NCBI GenBank assembly: GCA_013396655.1
Contig: WBMV01000018.1
Location: 1-64,000 of the forward strand
Direction: 5' to 3'
Source: Campylorhamphus procurvoides
Taxonomy: Eukaryota; Chordata; Aves; Passeriformes; Dendrocolaptidae
Length of the DNA: 64,000 nt
A program made the translations under genes and the position numbers. Shown piece after piece: positions 22,958 to 35,286 of this stretch. Within the stretch, counting starts at the first letter, position 1, and each line of letters starts with the position of its first letter. The notes beneath the pieces are model-generated. The model saw only the letters and a list, made by a program, of their open reading frames with translations, had not been told where the DNA came from and made no database searches.

Positions 22958-25399
22958 AACCCAAGAATGTATAATTTCTGATAGTGTACATTTTAAGACT
23001 CTAACTAAAGGTTGTTTTATATATATTTCTTATTCACTCTTGCTATCAAAATATCTTGAATAATTTAATATTGAAAAAGATGAAGGATTTGATACTGATA
23101 TCAGTAAAATAAATGCCATTGAATTCAGTACAGAGGAGGAAAAAGTTATGGATAGGAAATGATCAATGACAATATCATAAGGAAAAAATATAATGGAATA
23201 AAATGTGTGATAAATGAAACTAAAGAAAGCTTAGCATTTTATAATAAGGTAATTAATTATTTAAACTGATTGCATTTCTGTGGCCAGACGACCTTAATAG
23301 AACAGAAATATACACTATGGGTTCAATTCAATAATTGCTTGCATATATCTAATTCTGGACACCATTTGCATCTGTTTCTACTATTCTTGTTACCAAAGAG
23401 ACATAAATTGATCTAATGAAGATCAAGTGTTTTTATACAAGTTATAAAATATGGATGAAAGAGGGATGATTGTCAATCTCACAGGAAAAATGTCTCTTCT
23501 CTTGTGCTATTACCATCCTCTAATACATCTCATAAACTAAACGTTATTTTTGGGGGGAGTATTGCAGCCTAACTTTTATTGTTGAACACATAAGTATAGG
23601 ATTTACTTATATTTTCACTTTGAGTATGAAAAGATGTAGTTGGTTTACTTTTGGTGTTGTTTCATTTGACACTTCTCAGAATCTGTAGTTTTGTTCCCTT
23701 ATTTTAATAATCCAGCAGTTTTTTGGAAGGTCACTCTTCCTAGTTTCTTTGTTAATGTAAACAAGATTCTTGATATAGAATGAAAATGAAAGCAAGAAGA
23801 AAAACTTTGAGGGGAATGATGAGAGTGATATGATATAAGCAAAATTATTCAATTTTGTTCATGTTAAAGAGTTTCACCAAATGCTCATAGTCTTTATATC
23901 TCCTACCTGTAAGTCTGAGAAAAGACTGGAATATAACATGAAAAATATATGTAAACTGTGTATACGTCTTATCTAGAAATAAATGGTTATGGCTTCAGTT
24001 TATTTACCAAGTGGAGTTCCATTCCGATGCCATGCAATTAGCTCTAACACAGAGAGCATTTGAGATATATTGCTAATTAATTGTTAATAACCTGCTGGGA
24101 ACATAACCAAGGCAGACATTAAATTGCAAAGCTAGTTATCAAGAGACGCAGAGAAAATGATTTAAAGGTTTTAATCAGAATTCCACATACAGCTTTCTTC
24201 CTGTCTATGTAACATATACACATATCATACGATATCAAGAAATTTGTGTTCATAATGTGAATTCAGTTCAAAAAGTTTATATTACAAGTTCTGTGAAGCT
24301 CAGCACATTTAGGACTATGCTTGGTAACCAAGACAGAAAATTATGTGTACATGTATATAATCAACAATACATTTGAAGTAGAATTCGGAAAGTCAGAAAG
24401 GTTGATAGAAGGACACTGATAAGTGAGATCATCAAACTCTGCAGAAAAAAATTGTGAGTTGTTGATGATAAACAAAAAGAATTACAATAACATTAGAATA
24501 ATTGTTGAATCACTGTTGAAACATATTCTCATGGTTCCAATGCCTTTTACAGAAGAATAAAGTATCTGTAAAGATTATCAGATATCTATGACTGGAAGTA
24601 GATGATAATTATGGGGTATCTGTAAAAATCCTTTCAATGTAATAAGGTGACTGTGGCCCTTTGTCAATGTCAGTTTAAAAAAAATGCTAGAGCTGGCTCT
24701 AGGGAGGTGAAGAAAGTGGTAGAACTGGCTGGAGACTGTTGAGAATTTTGTTCTGGTCATGCCAGGTATAATAATAAAATTGGGGAAGGGGAAGGTAAAA
24801 GAAAAAAAATGAAAGAAAGTGAAAGAGGCAGAGAGGGAAGAAAAGGATCTTTCATAAGGCACACACCCATGCTGAATGTTAAGTATTTGAAAATAAAGCA
24901 TTGAAAAGTAGAGTATCTTTTTTGAAAACTGAAATTTTAACTAGTCTGTCACTATTGGGCATAGAGGGAGACCCACTTTGAATGCCTTTTATTCCCATTT
25001 AGTTCTATGGTTGAATTATTTTGAGTTAGATGACTGTGGGAACTACCTATTGAGAAGTCTATGACGCTGGCTAAAGAAGAAATGGCCAAAGCAAGGAAGC
25101 TGAAAAACCAGCAATTGTGAAACCTGAAACCTGTCCAGTAATTTAGATTTATTTATTTTTTTTTAAAAATTTTGAATAAATTGGAGAACACATTGCTGGG
25201 CAGTCTGGGAATGGCTTATGAAGAGATTCAGATAGACTGTCAGGGAAAAAGCTGGACCCTTAAATGAAAGTCACTTAAGATGATCATAATACAAGGAAGG
25301 TACTCACAATATAGGGAGAAGCCAGACGAAAGAGAATGCTGGGCATCAAGCCACAAGATCTGATGAAACAAGTTTATTCTCTTCAGTCATTATAGACAC
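22958..25399. other. Unique AT-rich sequence, nothing identified
   Basis: About 2.4 kb without recognisable gene or repeat. The 107-codon minus-strand frame at 24578-24901 is serine/phenylalanine-rich and low in complexity; I consider it chance. Confidence 0.55.
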
Positions 25400-25803
25400 A
25401 AAAGGCTGAGATAGTTGGGGACATTCACTCTGGAGAAGAGAAGGCTCTGGGGACACCTTATAGCAGCCTTCCAGTATCTAAATGGGGCCTACAGGCAAGC
25501 TGGAGGGGGACTTTTGGCAAGGACATGTAGTGACAGACTGAGCCAGAATGGCTTCAAACTGAAAGAGGGTAGGTTTAAGTTAGATAATAGGAAGAAATTC
25601 CTTACTGTGAGAGTGGTGAGAAACTGTAACATTTTGCCCAGAAAAGCTGTGAATGCCTAATCCATGGACAAGTTCAAGGCCAGATTAGATGGGGCTTTGA
25701 GCAATCTGGTCCCATGAAAGGTGTCCTTACCCATGGCAAGGGGGTTGTAATCAGATGACCTTTAAGGTTCTTTCTAACACAAACCACTCTATGATTCTGT
25801 AAT
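25400..25803 (+). mobile_element. CR1 LINE, ORF2 C-terminus plus 3' UTR
   Basis: The frame at 25415-25660 reads FTLEKRRLWGHLIAAFQYLN and later KKFLTVRVVRNCN, the CR1 ORF2 C-terminus. It continues with 'aagttcaaggccagattaga', 'tttgagcaatctggtccc' and ends at 'cactctatgattctg'. One of the better-preserved 3' ends in the window. Confidence 0.93.
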
Positions 25804-28800
25804 TGTTTCAATTAACATTTTCTCTTACAAAACTGCTCTTTCATACCATTTATGCTGAATTCTAAATGTCCGTGTTTGAACACTCTGATTTTCTGTGTCA
25901 ATACTTTCTGACAGTAAATGTCGCTTATTTAAAAAAAAAAAAGAGAGAGAAAAAAAAAAGCACCAGCAAAAAATTATATTCTGTGCTGTAGATGAGTCAT
26001 TACCTTTTAGATTTAATTACAGCCATCAGATTCTTTCACTTTTTTTCTACTTCCTCACTTCTACTACAGAAGTTGTGGTAAAATGCTATTAAAAATTACT
26101 TCAATACACTCAAGGTACCAAAGAAGGAAAACTAAGGCATCCTAATTCTAAGCAAGATCCTTCAGCTAGAAAAAGAAAGATGTGAGTCATTGTTCATGCT
26201 GTGTAGTGCATCTGTCATATTTATAATGGACATTTATAAACACTGTGTTTAATGAAACAACCAAGTCACAAAGGAAGGATAGAAATTCTTCTCCCAAAAC
26301 TGGAGCAATGTTTTCCCTAAATCTGTGTCATATCCACTGTGAAAATTAAGTTTCTTCTTGCCTTCTTGTCCACTGGCTAGTATTTCTGGAATTCAGTTGT
26401 TCTGCTCACACAGGAAAAAAAACAAAACACTATCCTTGTTAGACAATGAATGCCATGATAGGTCATGAGAAGTTCCACCATGGGCTCAGACATCTACAGG
26501 GTATTGTATGCCCATACTGCATGTTCCACATCATCATGCACTATTGTCTACATTGCCAACTGCTTTACTTAAATAGTTAGATGCAGATGACCTCATTAGT
26601 CACATCACTCCAGGCTGACTTGCTTGATTGTATCCAAAATACAAGGGTCTACAACCCTTTTAGAAGTTGCTACTGGGATTATTGCTTCCCTCTGCTCTCC
26701 TTCCACAGGTGTTTCAACGAAGTAAAGCTATTAACAGGTCATCTGTGTTCTGTTTTGTAGATGAATTTTTCCCTACAGATAGCTAATGACCAATGCAGCA
26801 CAGGTAATACGTACCTCACTGGCAGTACTTTGATGTAAGCCTCATAGTGATTAGTACTTTTGTTTGCTTTGTTTTTCCAGTACATACCAGAATCATCTAA
26901 TAAAGTCAGCTAGGCAGATATCTACAGAGGCTCAATAATTTGATCAGTGTTTCAGGCAGACGTTAAGCTGTGACAATGTGGGATCTGAATTGTTCTCTGG
27001 ATGTTTAACTGCTTCTGTCACCTACAGAAAATGCATTGTGTCAGTGGGTGAGTTCAGTTATATACCTATAATTCGGCAGTATGAATACAAATTCTTATGT
27101 GTAGCCTTGAATCAAATGCTTTAAATCCAAGGAAATACTATTCTCTCTGACATAGAAATTTTCTGAATTGCTCTTGAAATATTTCAATTGCTTCCCACTT
27201 GGGTCTTGTGTGACTGTGCCTACCTTCCATGGGCCAGTATTTCCACACCTTATGATAAAACAGAACTGCCCTTCATTTTTAACTTAGTTTGTATGTACAT
27301 TGCTGTGGGGAGCACAGACTATGTATATCTGGGTTATTTTTTTCAACACTAGTTTAAAAAAAAAAAAATTGCAACCCTGTGATGGCATTTAAAATCCTGT
27401 GTGTTTAGTTTTCTAGAAATATCTATTATCTTTAAATAAGTGATGACACTAACTCAAATCCAAACTGATTTAATGTCAGAATATAAGAGAGTTTTGAGAA
27501 GACATTTTTCAACCCCTTGAGCTATTTTCTCAACCCCTGTAGCTATTTGCTAAAATAGCCCAAGGGAAGAGAAACCGTCCTAAGTCATTTAGTCTTGAGT
27601 AATCCAGAGAGAGTGGTGGCTAGAGTTACAGTAACTGGAGTTAAAGCACTAAATAGTAGCAGCGATTGTAGAATCATATCTAGCAGTCTCGCAGAAATAA
27701 TAATGCTAAAAGTCATACTGTGACTCTTCATTTAGATTTTAAAAAATAGACAAGAAAATGGAAAAGACATTTTTGGTCTCTTTGGTATGAAAGTGATTAC
27801 TATTTATAATAGGTAATGATAATCAGTATTCAGTACCTAGAGAAATGAAGTCTCTGTATACCTGAGGTCTATAGAAGAGAGAAAAAGGAAATTTAGTTAT
27901 TATTTTTGGTGTGAATGCTATACATTAGAACAAACTCATGGGAGGCATGTAGTTAAACAATAAACCCTCTCCTGCCCCCTAAGTCATAAAGAAAAGAGAA
28001 AGTAATTATTCAGGAAAAAAAATAAAAATAAGGCAGGATTTTATATGTAAAATAATAATGTAATTTACGAAATAAAAAAGTCTCTACTTCAAAGAACCAA
28101 CTGACTACAAGAATGAATCAATGCATTGTCAAAACCAGGATACATGCAACAAAATTTGTGGAGTATACCTGGAATAATGTTAAAGACAGGAGATGAGGTT
28201 CTGCCTCAGTCCATACTTCATTATGTATGCATATTATGCATGAATGAAAGTTTAAAATGTCTTTGTTTGCTAATTTTTTAAGTCCACCTTCTCTGCAATT
28301 CTTTTGGACCCATCACATGCATTGGGATAAATTTTATATTGTCTCTCCATCAGACATTATGAATTTGAGATGATAAGGCTAAAGAAGATTAAATAAATTG
28401 TACTAAGCATGCTTAACAAGGTACAGTAGAGACATGTATGTCATATTCATTGCTAAAAAAAGAAACTATGTAATAAAAAGTTGTATCTACTCAGATATGT
28501 TTCTGAGATAAAGTTAATTATAGTCATTAATGAAAAGTTGGCTCATTGTTTATATACTTTAATAAAATATTTGCTAAATATTTTTATGAATAAGAACCTA
28601 CTAGATTTTTTTTTTCTGGAATGTTACATTATTTCATGTAAACAAAAGTAAGAACATTGAACTGAAGAAAGATAGCATGTGGAATTAACCTATCAAACTT
28701 ATTATAGAATAAGACGCTGTGAAATTTTAAATATATTTTAAAATTTGGATGAACTTATAATAGAGTATTCTTATATTACGGGATGGGAGGTGGGAAGGAT

Positions 28801-29880
28801 GGAAATGCAATCTATAATAGAAAATGACAAGCAATATTTCAGCATTTGCAAAATTAATACTTCAAAATAAGTTGATGCTTCTCACTTGCATTCCTTTTAC
28901 CCTTTTCTCAGACTATTCTCTTATTTGAGGGGCAAATTTTAACTATATGAACTGTTAAGCTGATGAACGGATATAACTTTTAGATTTTTGTGGGTTTACT
29001 GTCTTCAGAGATCTTGTTTAAGAAGGTTTTTTCCCCTCATCCCTATAAAAATATTTCTAAGTTTTGTTTTTCCTTTTTTTCCTAAAAAAACCCCATGTAC
29101 AAAAAGCATACAAAAAAGAAATAATTTGTTTTGGGAGTGAACACTTTTTTTTTCTTTTTTGAAAAATAAACATTCAAGGGGAAAACATTCTAGCCAATAT
29201 GATTTTGCAAAGTAGATATATTTGTGCCAGGAATTCATTAAGGTAATACTTACAATGGGTTTAGCATTGACTTTATCATCTTCAAAGGTGGTAAGCTGAT
29301 TTCCAAGGTTGAAGTGATTTAATTCCTCAACCACATATGCAATGTATTGGGCCTAAGATCTGTCATATCCAAGGAAATATGTTTCTGACCTGGAAGGAGA
29401 AAATTGGGAGCTCTTTCTGCAAAGAAAAAAATAAAATTAAAAAAAAATAAAACAAAATTTGGTCTGCTTGGTGAGATAATATTCATGTCATAGGACTTGG
29501 CAAAGCTCTAAAAGACTGCAACAGAATTCCTGCTGTACCTGAAAGGAATAGCAAAGATAGTATTGGCTTCAGTTAGGCCAAGATATTCCCTTCTACTAAA
29601 GGAAATAACTCTAGTGGTCTAAGTCTTTCATGGCTTTAAGTAACATAATTTTTAGTCCAATATGTTTTTACAAGCTATTTTATTATTTGTTTCTAAATAA
29701 TTTTCTGATTATTAAGGAAAAACAAAACAGAAAAAAAAAACCACAATGAAAAGTCCTGATTTTATTCAAGTCCCTAACATCTACTTCTCAGTACAGATGG
29801 ACAAAATGGACCACTTCATTATAATTGTAAAAAAAAACATACTTAGAATAATACATTGTTCTGTATATACTGTAATGGAG
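25804..29880. other. Unique AT-rich sequence, nothing identified
   Basis: About 4 kb of AT-rich sequence, no gene or interspersed repeat recognised. Homopolymer-like A/AG runs at 25929-25959 and 27357-27368. The frame at 29005-29334 (minus, 109 codons) is lysine/phenylalanine-rich with no recognisable domain. Confidence 0.5.
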
Positions 29881-30150
29881 TCATAGAATCATAGTTTGGA
29901 TTAGAAGGGACCTTCAAGATCATCTAGCTCCAAACACCCTGCCATGGTAAGGACACCTTCCATAAGACCAGATTGCTCAAAGCCCTGTTCAACCTGGCCT
30001 TGAAGACTTCCAGAGATGGGTCAATCACCTCCTTGTCTTCCATGTGCCTTAGAATAATTTTCACGAAGATCTGCTCTATGATTTTGCTGAGCATAGAGGT
30101 GAGACTGTGATCTAGTAATGTTTGTTTAAAATGAAACACAGTTGAAATAC
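29881..30150 (-). mobile_element. CR1 LINE with internal deletion
   Basis: A minus-strand CR1 opening with 'tcatagaatcatagtttgga' and 'cctgccatggtaaggacacc'. Within the frame 29924-30139 reverse-transcriptase text (LSKIIEQIFVKIILRHMEDK) is joined directly to the far C-terminal text (PSLEVFKARLNRALSNLVLW). Roughly 1 kb that is present in the 20.0-21.3 kb copy is missing, and the frame stays open over the joint. The 5' breakpoint is in the same position as in that copy. Confidence 0.88.
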
Positions 30151-30521
30151 CATTTTGCCATTATTTTATTAGAGAAAAGGGAGTCATCTTAAAATTATTC
30201 CAGGGAAGAAGAAAACAAAATAAAAAGATTCAGGGCTTGATGAAAAAAAAACAAACCCACAGTCTTTGTTGCGCTGCTTGTTTTTATGCACCTGAAAAAT
30301 CAGGAGTTTTGAATGTGTTGGTTTATTTCCCTTTATTAGAGAAATACATAATTTTATTACAATGCCTATTATCTTTTGCTTCCTTTTAATCTTCACAGTA
30401 GCACAGATCTGTAGTATCATTTATTTAAGTATTCTATACTTCAAAAACTCACTTTCTCTAGTCTATTTGGTAGACTTTTGGAAGTTATTGGTACATTTGG
30501 AAAATCATATTTCTCAGCTTT
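30151..30521. repeat. Non-CR1 segment duplicated from/with 21263-21633
   Basis: Partner of 21263-21633. After 'tttctcagc' near 30519 the two sequences diverge. No genes. Confidence 0.7.
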
Positions 30522-31885
30522 ACTATACCTTTTTATGAAAAATATAGGCTTGGAAATCATGATATCTGTTGTGCAGATTTGTCATTCAAAAAAAAATCAA
30601 ATGTGTCAAGAAGCATTGGTGTTTAAATAATTGGTGTCTCATTCACGCTACTTTAAAAAGGAAAAAGAAAAAAACAATTTTAAAAAAGTTGACTTTGGGC
30701 AAATGTATTCTTTACTTATCTCCTAAACTAAACTATGGTGTTGTGTCTTTTTTTTTGTTTGCTTTGTTTTAGTGTTTTTTATATGCACTTGTGCTTGAGT
30801 TCAAACTTTCAACATAGTATGAAAAGTTTTTTCAAAATATTTTAGCTTGTAATTTGAGACTCCTCTGAAAATACTAGAAAGCTATTTCATGAAAGTCTAG
30901 TTACTATTTTGAACTACAAATTTTCATGTCCTCTTATGGTATTTACAGGATAAACTGATTTTGTATATTGGAAATATACTCTAAAGTCTATTTGTTCTCT
31001 CATCTATATATTTTACAACTTGGTTTTAATATTGATCTCTAAGAGAAAAAAGTTCTTTTTTTTTAATAATATAGGATCTAATTTTCACAGAACAGTGACA
31101 TCAATAGAATCTTTCAGATGCTCAGGTAAGGTAAAATAGCTTCGAGATTGCTTATATATTATTTAAATATTGGCAATGGTGAGCAGAAATGTCAGCTTGG
31201 AAATTTCTCCTGCCATATACAAAGGTGGGATCATGCTGACAAACAGAACTCCCCCAGTACCACAAGATGCAAATCATGAGACTCTTGGCTTTCTTTCACA
31301 ATGCAGTAAGTTGTATGTTTGATTGTGATGATGAATATCACCAAACTGCAATGAACTCAATATAAATGGAGAGTGCTCAGACATACCTATACCACATCCT
31401 TTCATATTTTTTCTTTTTCTTTCTTTTTATTATTTTTTTTTCCTATAGAGCAGGATTTGTAAAAGTCTTTGGTTTGAAATATTTTTAAATTTTCAAAATC
31501 TTAAAACCTCCTTCATAATTATGCATTAGGGAGTATGGTGCCTGAATTAAACTTTCTTCATATTTTTTAAAAACTGTGACACTGTCAAATCTGTGAGTCA
31601 AAATTTCAAAAGTTACTGAAGAAAGAATGCACAAGGAAATATTATTGACATTGTCATGCACCTTGTAAATCAATATTAATAAACCAGTGTCATTACTGTG
31701 ATATTCAGAGCTATTTGTGTTAAGCAAATAAAGACTCAACTCGCATATGCAAATTAGCTATATGTTGATTTTCACTTTATTGGATTCTCAAATTGGCACT
31801 TACATAATAATCTGAAAGAGTCAATATTTTAAATAACTACATTTAAAATAAAATGGTCCAGCAAGCAGGTTATATCTCCATATAC

Positions 31886-31914
31886 TCACACATACACACA
31901 CACAGACACACACA
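31886..31914. repeat. (CA)n microsatellite, impure
   Basis: CA dinucleotides with single T and G interruptions. Confidence 0.9.
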
Positions 31915-32383
31915 AAGTTCCATTTTTATATAAAACATAAGAAAGGATATAGAATGCCCTTAAATCCTTTTTCTTTTATCAAGTCAAGTTTCAGGAAAGT
32001 TCTTTTTGTCCAAGTAAAATTGATTTCATCAATTGTTCTCGTTTCAGTATGCTCCACTGCTTTATTTTCCTAATTCCTATTCTTATAGGTACTTATCGCT
32101 TTAATAACATCACCTTCCTCCTACCCTCTTCACTGTGCAGTGACAAAGAGTAATTAAATATTAAAACATTTGGTGTTGGACTTTTGTTAGTATGTCAGAA
32201 AAGGTTAAATTGTTAACCTCTCAATAGAAGGATTGTAAGCCCCAGAAATATAATGACATATTGAACTCCAAAACAGCTCACATTTTTAGTTACTAAATAT
32301 AGTAGATTTTTTTATTTTTTTATTATTTTTAATATGATTGGTATTTGTATCACATATTCTCATGTATTCCATTCTTTTATACT

Positions 32384-32440
32384 GCTACTACTACTACTAC
32401 TACTACTACTGCTTCTGCTGCTATTTTTACTACTACTATA
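32384..32440. repeat. (CTA)n trinucleotide repeat
   Basis: Nine CTA units to about 32410, then CTG/CTT variants and a second short CTA block to about 32440. Confidence 0.95.
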
Positions 32441-32610
32441 GTTCTCTACACTTTACCTTGACGTAGAGAAATGACTGCCTTTGATTTACAAGAGAGAGAA
32501 TGCATTCCAGAAAGTGAATGAAACTCAGACGACTTCTTCCTTAACTGTTTTCTGGTTACCACTCTCCTGTTTGAAGGCTTTGGTATGGCCATCTTGTCTC
32601 TTAGACAAGA

Positions 32611-32730
32611 CAGGGTTTAGAGATGTAGCAGAACTAACAGTACTTGCAACAAAATATACCATAGAAAATTATGTATAAATGAGCCAGGCAATTTAAAGAA
32701 ATCAGCCAAAGTAAAGAAACAATAAAGAAA
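32611..32730. repeat. 120-bp direct repeat, copy A, beside a lone N
   Basis: Identical to 33008-33127 except one base (gatgTagc here, gatgAagc there), offset 397 bp. It ends exactly at the single N at 32731. Such a near-perfect copy ending on an ambiguous base suggests a misjoined contig end, though a recent duplication is possible. Confidence 0.95.
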
Positions 32731-32731
32731 N
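32731..32731. other. Single ambiguous base (N)
   Basis: The only isolated N in the window, at the right edge of repeat copy A. Confidence 0.99.
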
Positions 32732-33026
32732 GCCATTTCCATTGACTTTTTAAATCCCTGGTCTTTGCATAACCTCTCTCAATGTAGATGCCATCAACTT
32801 CAAATGTCTCTGAGTAAAACTTTAAAATTTTGTCTGTATCTTGCTCACTAAAGAACTGATTTTGCAGTATGATATTGAGATCATACTTCCAAGTACTGAA
32901 CTTCCCAGACAGTTTGTGTGGGTTATTGAGAAGCCAACTGGAATCAGCACAGTGAAACAGAGCTTTTCCAAATGTCTTAGGCAATAAATGATTATTCAAA
33001 GTGATACCAGGGTTTAGAGATGAAGC
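32732..33026 (-). other. Unrecognised coding-like segment (possible exon or pseudogene piece)
   Basis: A minus-strand frame is open from 33059 through the N to 32634. The part between the two repeat copies has a balanced, protein-like composition unlike the other frames of the window. It includes GITLNNHLLPKTFGKALFHC, LLNNPHKLSGKFSTWKYDL and SETFEVDGIYIERGYAKTRD. I do not recognise the family. On the minus strand the sequence CTGTTAG just upstream (complement of 33027-33033) could be a splice acceptor, giving an exon from about 33026; no good donor is visible because the N interrupts the other end. The parts lying in the repeat copies look non-coding. Could equally be a retroposed or chance frame; about 95 residues are too few to decide. 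Confidence 0.3.
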
Positions 33027-33127
33027 AGAACTAACAGTACTTGCAACAAAATATACCATAGAAAATTATGTATAAATGAGCCAGGCAATTTAAAGAAATC
33101 AGCCAAAGTAAAGAAACAATAAAGAAA
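33008..33127. repeat. 120-bp direct repeat, copy B
   Basis: Second copy of 32611-32730. It is followed directly by sequence leading into the LTR-like element at 33134. Confidence 0.95.
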
Positions 33128-33133
33128 GCAACT

Positions 33134-33507
33134 TGTGGCGGACTGAACTGTCCAGGCAGACAATGCTGAGTTGTTGTATAACCAGGTTTATTGCCTTAAA
33201 GAACTTCATAAGGTGGTCACATAGACTTTGGGGTCTCCAGACAGAAATTGCCACCAGAGACTCACAGTGAAGTCCCTCAGAGACCTTATAAAGGAGTATA
33301 TGCTAATCAGTGCTGGGAAATGTTATGAATATGTATCATGATTATGGGAAACAAAAATGAATAATCATGTAATGCAAACATATAAGCTGTAGCTGAGATG
33401 TCATGTGCACTTTGATGAATTGATTCCCAGTGCATGTGGAGTGCAATAAAGATTGCCTGACTTCTAAAACTCATAAACTGAGTCTTAGAGGTTTCTTTTA
33501 TGAGGCA
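33134..33507 (+). mobile_element. LTR-like element (374 bp)
   Basis: Begins TGTGGCGGACTGAAC and may end ...GAGGCA at 33507. It has a TATA-like 'ccttataaagg' (33280-33290) and, about 155 bp further on, 'tgcaataaagattgcctgac' with AATAAA at about 33446-33451, which is the U3-R-U5 order of a retroviral LTR. The flanks aact/aatt are only a weak 4-bp target duplication. A minus-strand AATAAA at about 33190 ('ggtttattgcc') leaves open that the left half is a separate, opposite fragment. Confidence 0.5.
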
Positions 33508-35244
33508 AATTTTAAGTAACAAAAATCCAGATGAGGCCACAGCTTTATAGTCTTGATTCTACTCATGAAAAAAAAAAAAAGGTGAAACTTTCTTAATTTC
33601 CAGGATGTTATTAAGATAATAAAGGTGCTGTTTTTCTCTAATTTCTTTTTCTGATAACATTGAAAGAAGGAGGATTAAATGTTTCTAAATTGAGATGTGT
33701 GGCGGTTTGGGAAAAGTGCTGTTACTTTGTATTCCCTAAAATGACTTGAGTACTTTCATCCTCTAGTAGACAACTTAATGATAGTGGAGTCCCTGACTTA
33801 GACGTTTTCTTCTTAAGTGTTTTTATCAACATTTTTTTTTCAGTAACTAAGATTTTTTTAAGACAACTGTAATGAATGCTTGTTAAAATTTTTAAAGCTG
33901 AACTCTCACTATTATTGACTATTTTTTAATATTGAATTGCTACATTGAAGAATTGCAAGAATACTTTTTCCTTGTTTTGATCCCATAATTAAATAGAAGC
34001 TAAGAGCAGACTAATATACACCTGTTGTCTACATGAAAAATTATCAAAAGTTGCATCACTTCTGGCGTTCCAAGGTGAAATTATTTTTTTTATTCCTGTC
34101 AACACGTTAGGGATTTTTTGATTTCTAAGAGCACTCTACCATGCTGAAGCAGATGGCAAAATCTATGTATAATTTGTTGGTACTTTATTTTATGTTACCA
34201 GGAGAACACATGCAGACTTATAAAAATATTTAAAAGTAATGACAGAAGGTCACCTACTTCAGTTTCTATTTTGGAAAACATGAACTTACTTTCTGTTCCA
34301 GGGATAGTAGACATCACAATTCTCACAGGCATTCTACTTGACTGCTATTCTAACCTAATGATTGCATTCACTTTCTTCTAAAATTTATCCAATGCCTTAC
34401 TTGCTGCAAATTACAATTATTATATTTTATTTTTTTCCTTGTCATGTTTTATCCTATCGTTTCCTATCCTTGCCCTCATGGAACAAAGAAGATTTTACCT
34501 CTTTGTGACCTATTACCAAACTGAAAACCATTTTCATACTGCCTGTTTTGTAGACTACGTCCTCCTGTTTTGTAGACTAATCAAATCATTCAGCTACAGG
34601 TAATAGGTGTTGACCATTAATCTTTTTCGACCTTCTGAGAAGGTTGTCTCATAGCTTTCTTGAAGTGAGAAGTTCAAAAGAAAGAAGACAGATTGTGTAC
34701 ATAAAGACTTTTGTAAACTCTTTTCACAGCATCTTCACTCTTCTGAGAGACAAATCTCATGACTACCAGTACAGCCATTTTTGTTAATCTCACTAGAAAT
34801 TTTTTCAGAACATTAAGATTTCTCCTTACCAGCCATTTTTTCATTCCCTCATCCAAAGAGAAGAGAAAATATTTTTCTGAGTGCTTCTTTCTTTCATTCA
34901 CTACTTTAGTTCTTGCTCCTTGCAGAGTTTTCAAATGTGCTTCATGATTGTTCTTCCACCAGTGAAGTATTCAGTCTATCTGCCGATAGCTAAAGACACC
35001 TCTTAATTTATGCACACCATATATAAATTCCAGAATGCAAGGCTTCTAATACTCAGCATTAATATTTATAGGCCTTTTCCTGAAAGATGTTGAGCATCCA
35101 CAGTTATGATTTATTTCTGTTTCAGTGGGTATTGATGATATATAAAACTCTGCAGGAGCTACTAAGCCTTTTCAGGATTAAGTTAAGTTGACTTCACTTA
35201 AGCAGGACACAGCTAGTCAGACCTAGAGGGCACTCATTGGTGTG

Positions 35245-35286
35245 AAATAATAAAATAATATTTTTAAATAATAAAATAATATTTTT
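35245..35286. repeat. Perfect 21-bp tandem duplication
   Basis: The AT-only unit AAATAATAAAATAATATTTTT occurs twice without a difference (35245-35265, 35266-35286). Confidence 0.97.

Larger units (their letters stand above)
30522..32610. other. AT-rich sequence with two microsatellites
   Basis: No gene recognised. Pyrimidine run at 31404-31442. Microsatellites listed separately at 31886 and 32384. Confidence 0.5.

Noticed and set aside
24578..24901. 107-codon minus-strand frame as a possible gene
   Set aside because: Phenylalanine/serine-rich, partly from an AAAG/GGAAG tract, with no recognisable domain or splice context.
32611..33127. Interpretation of the two 120-bp repeats as LTRs of a tiny retroelement
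   Set aside because: The repeats do not begin TG and end CA, have no target duplication, and one ends at an N; misassembly or simple duplication is more economical.
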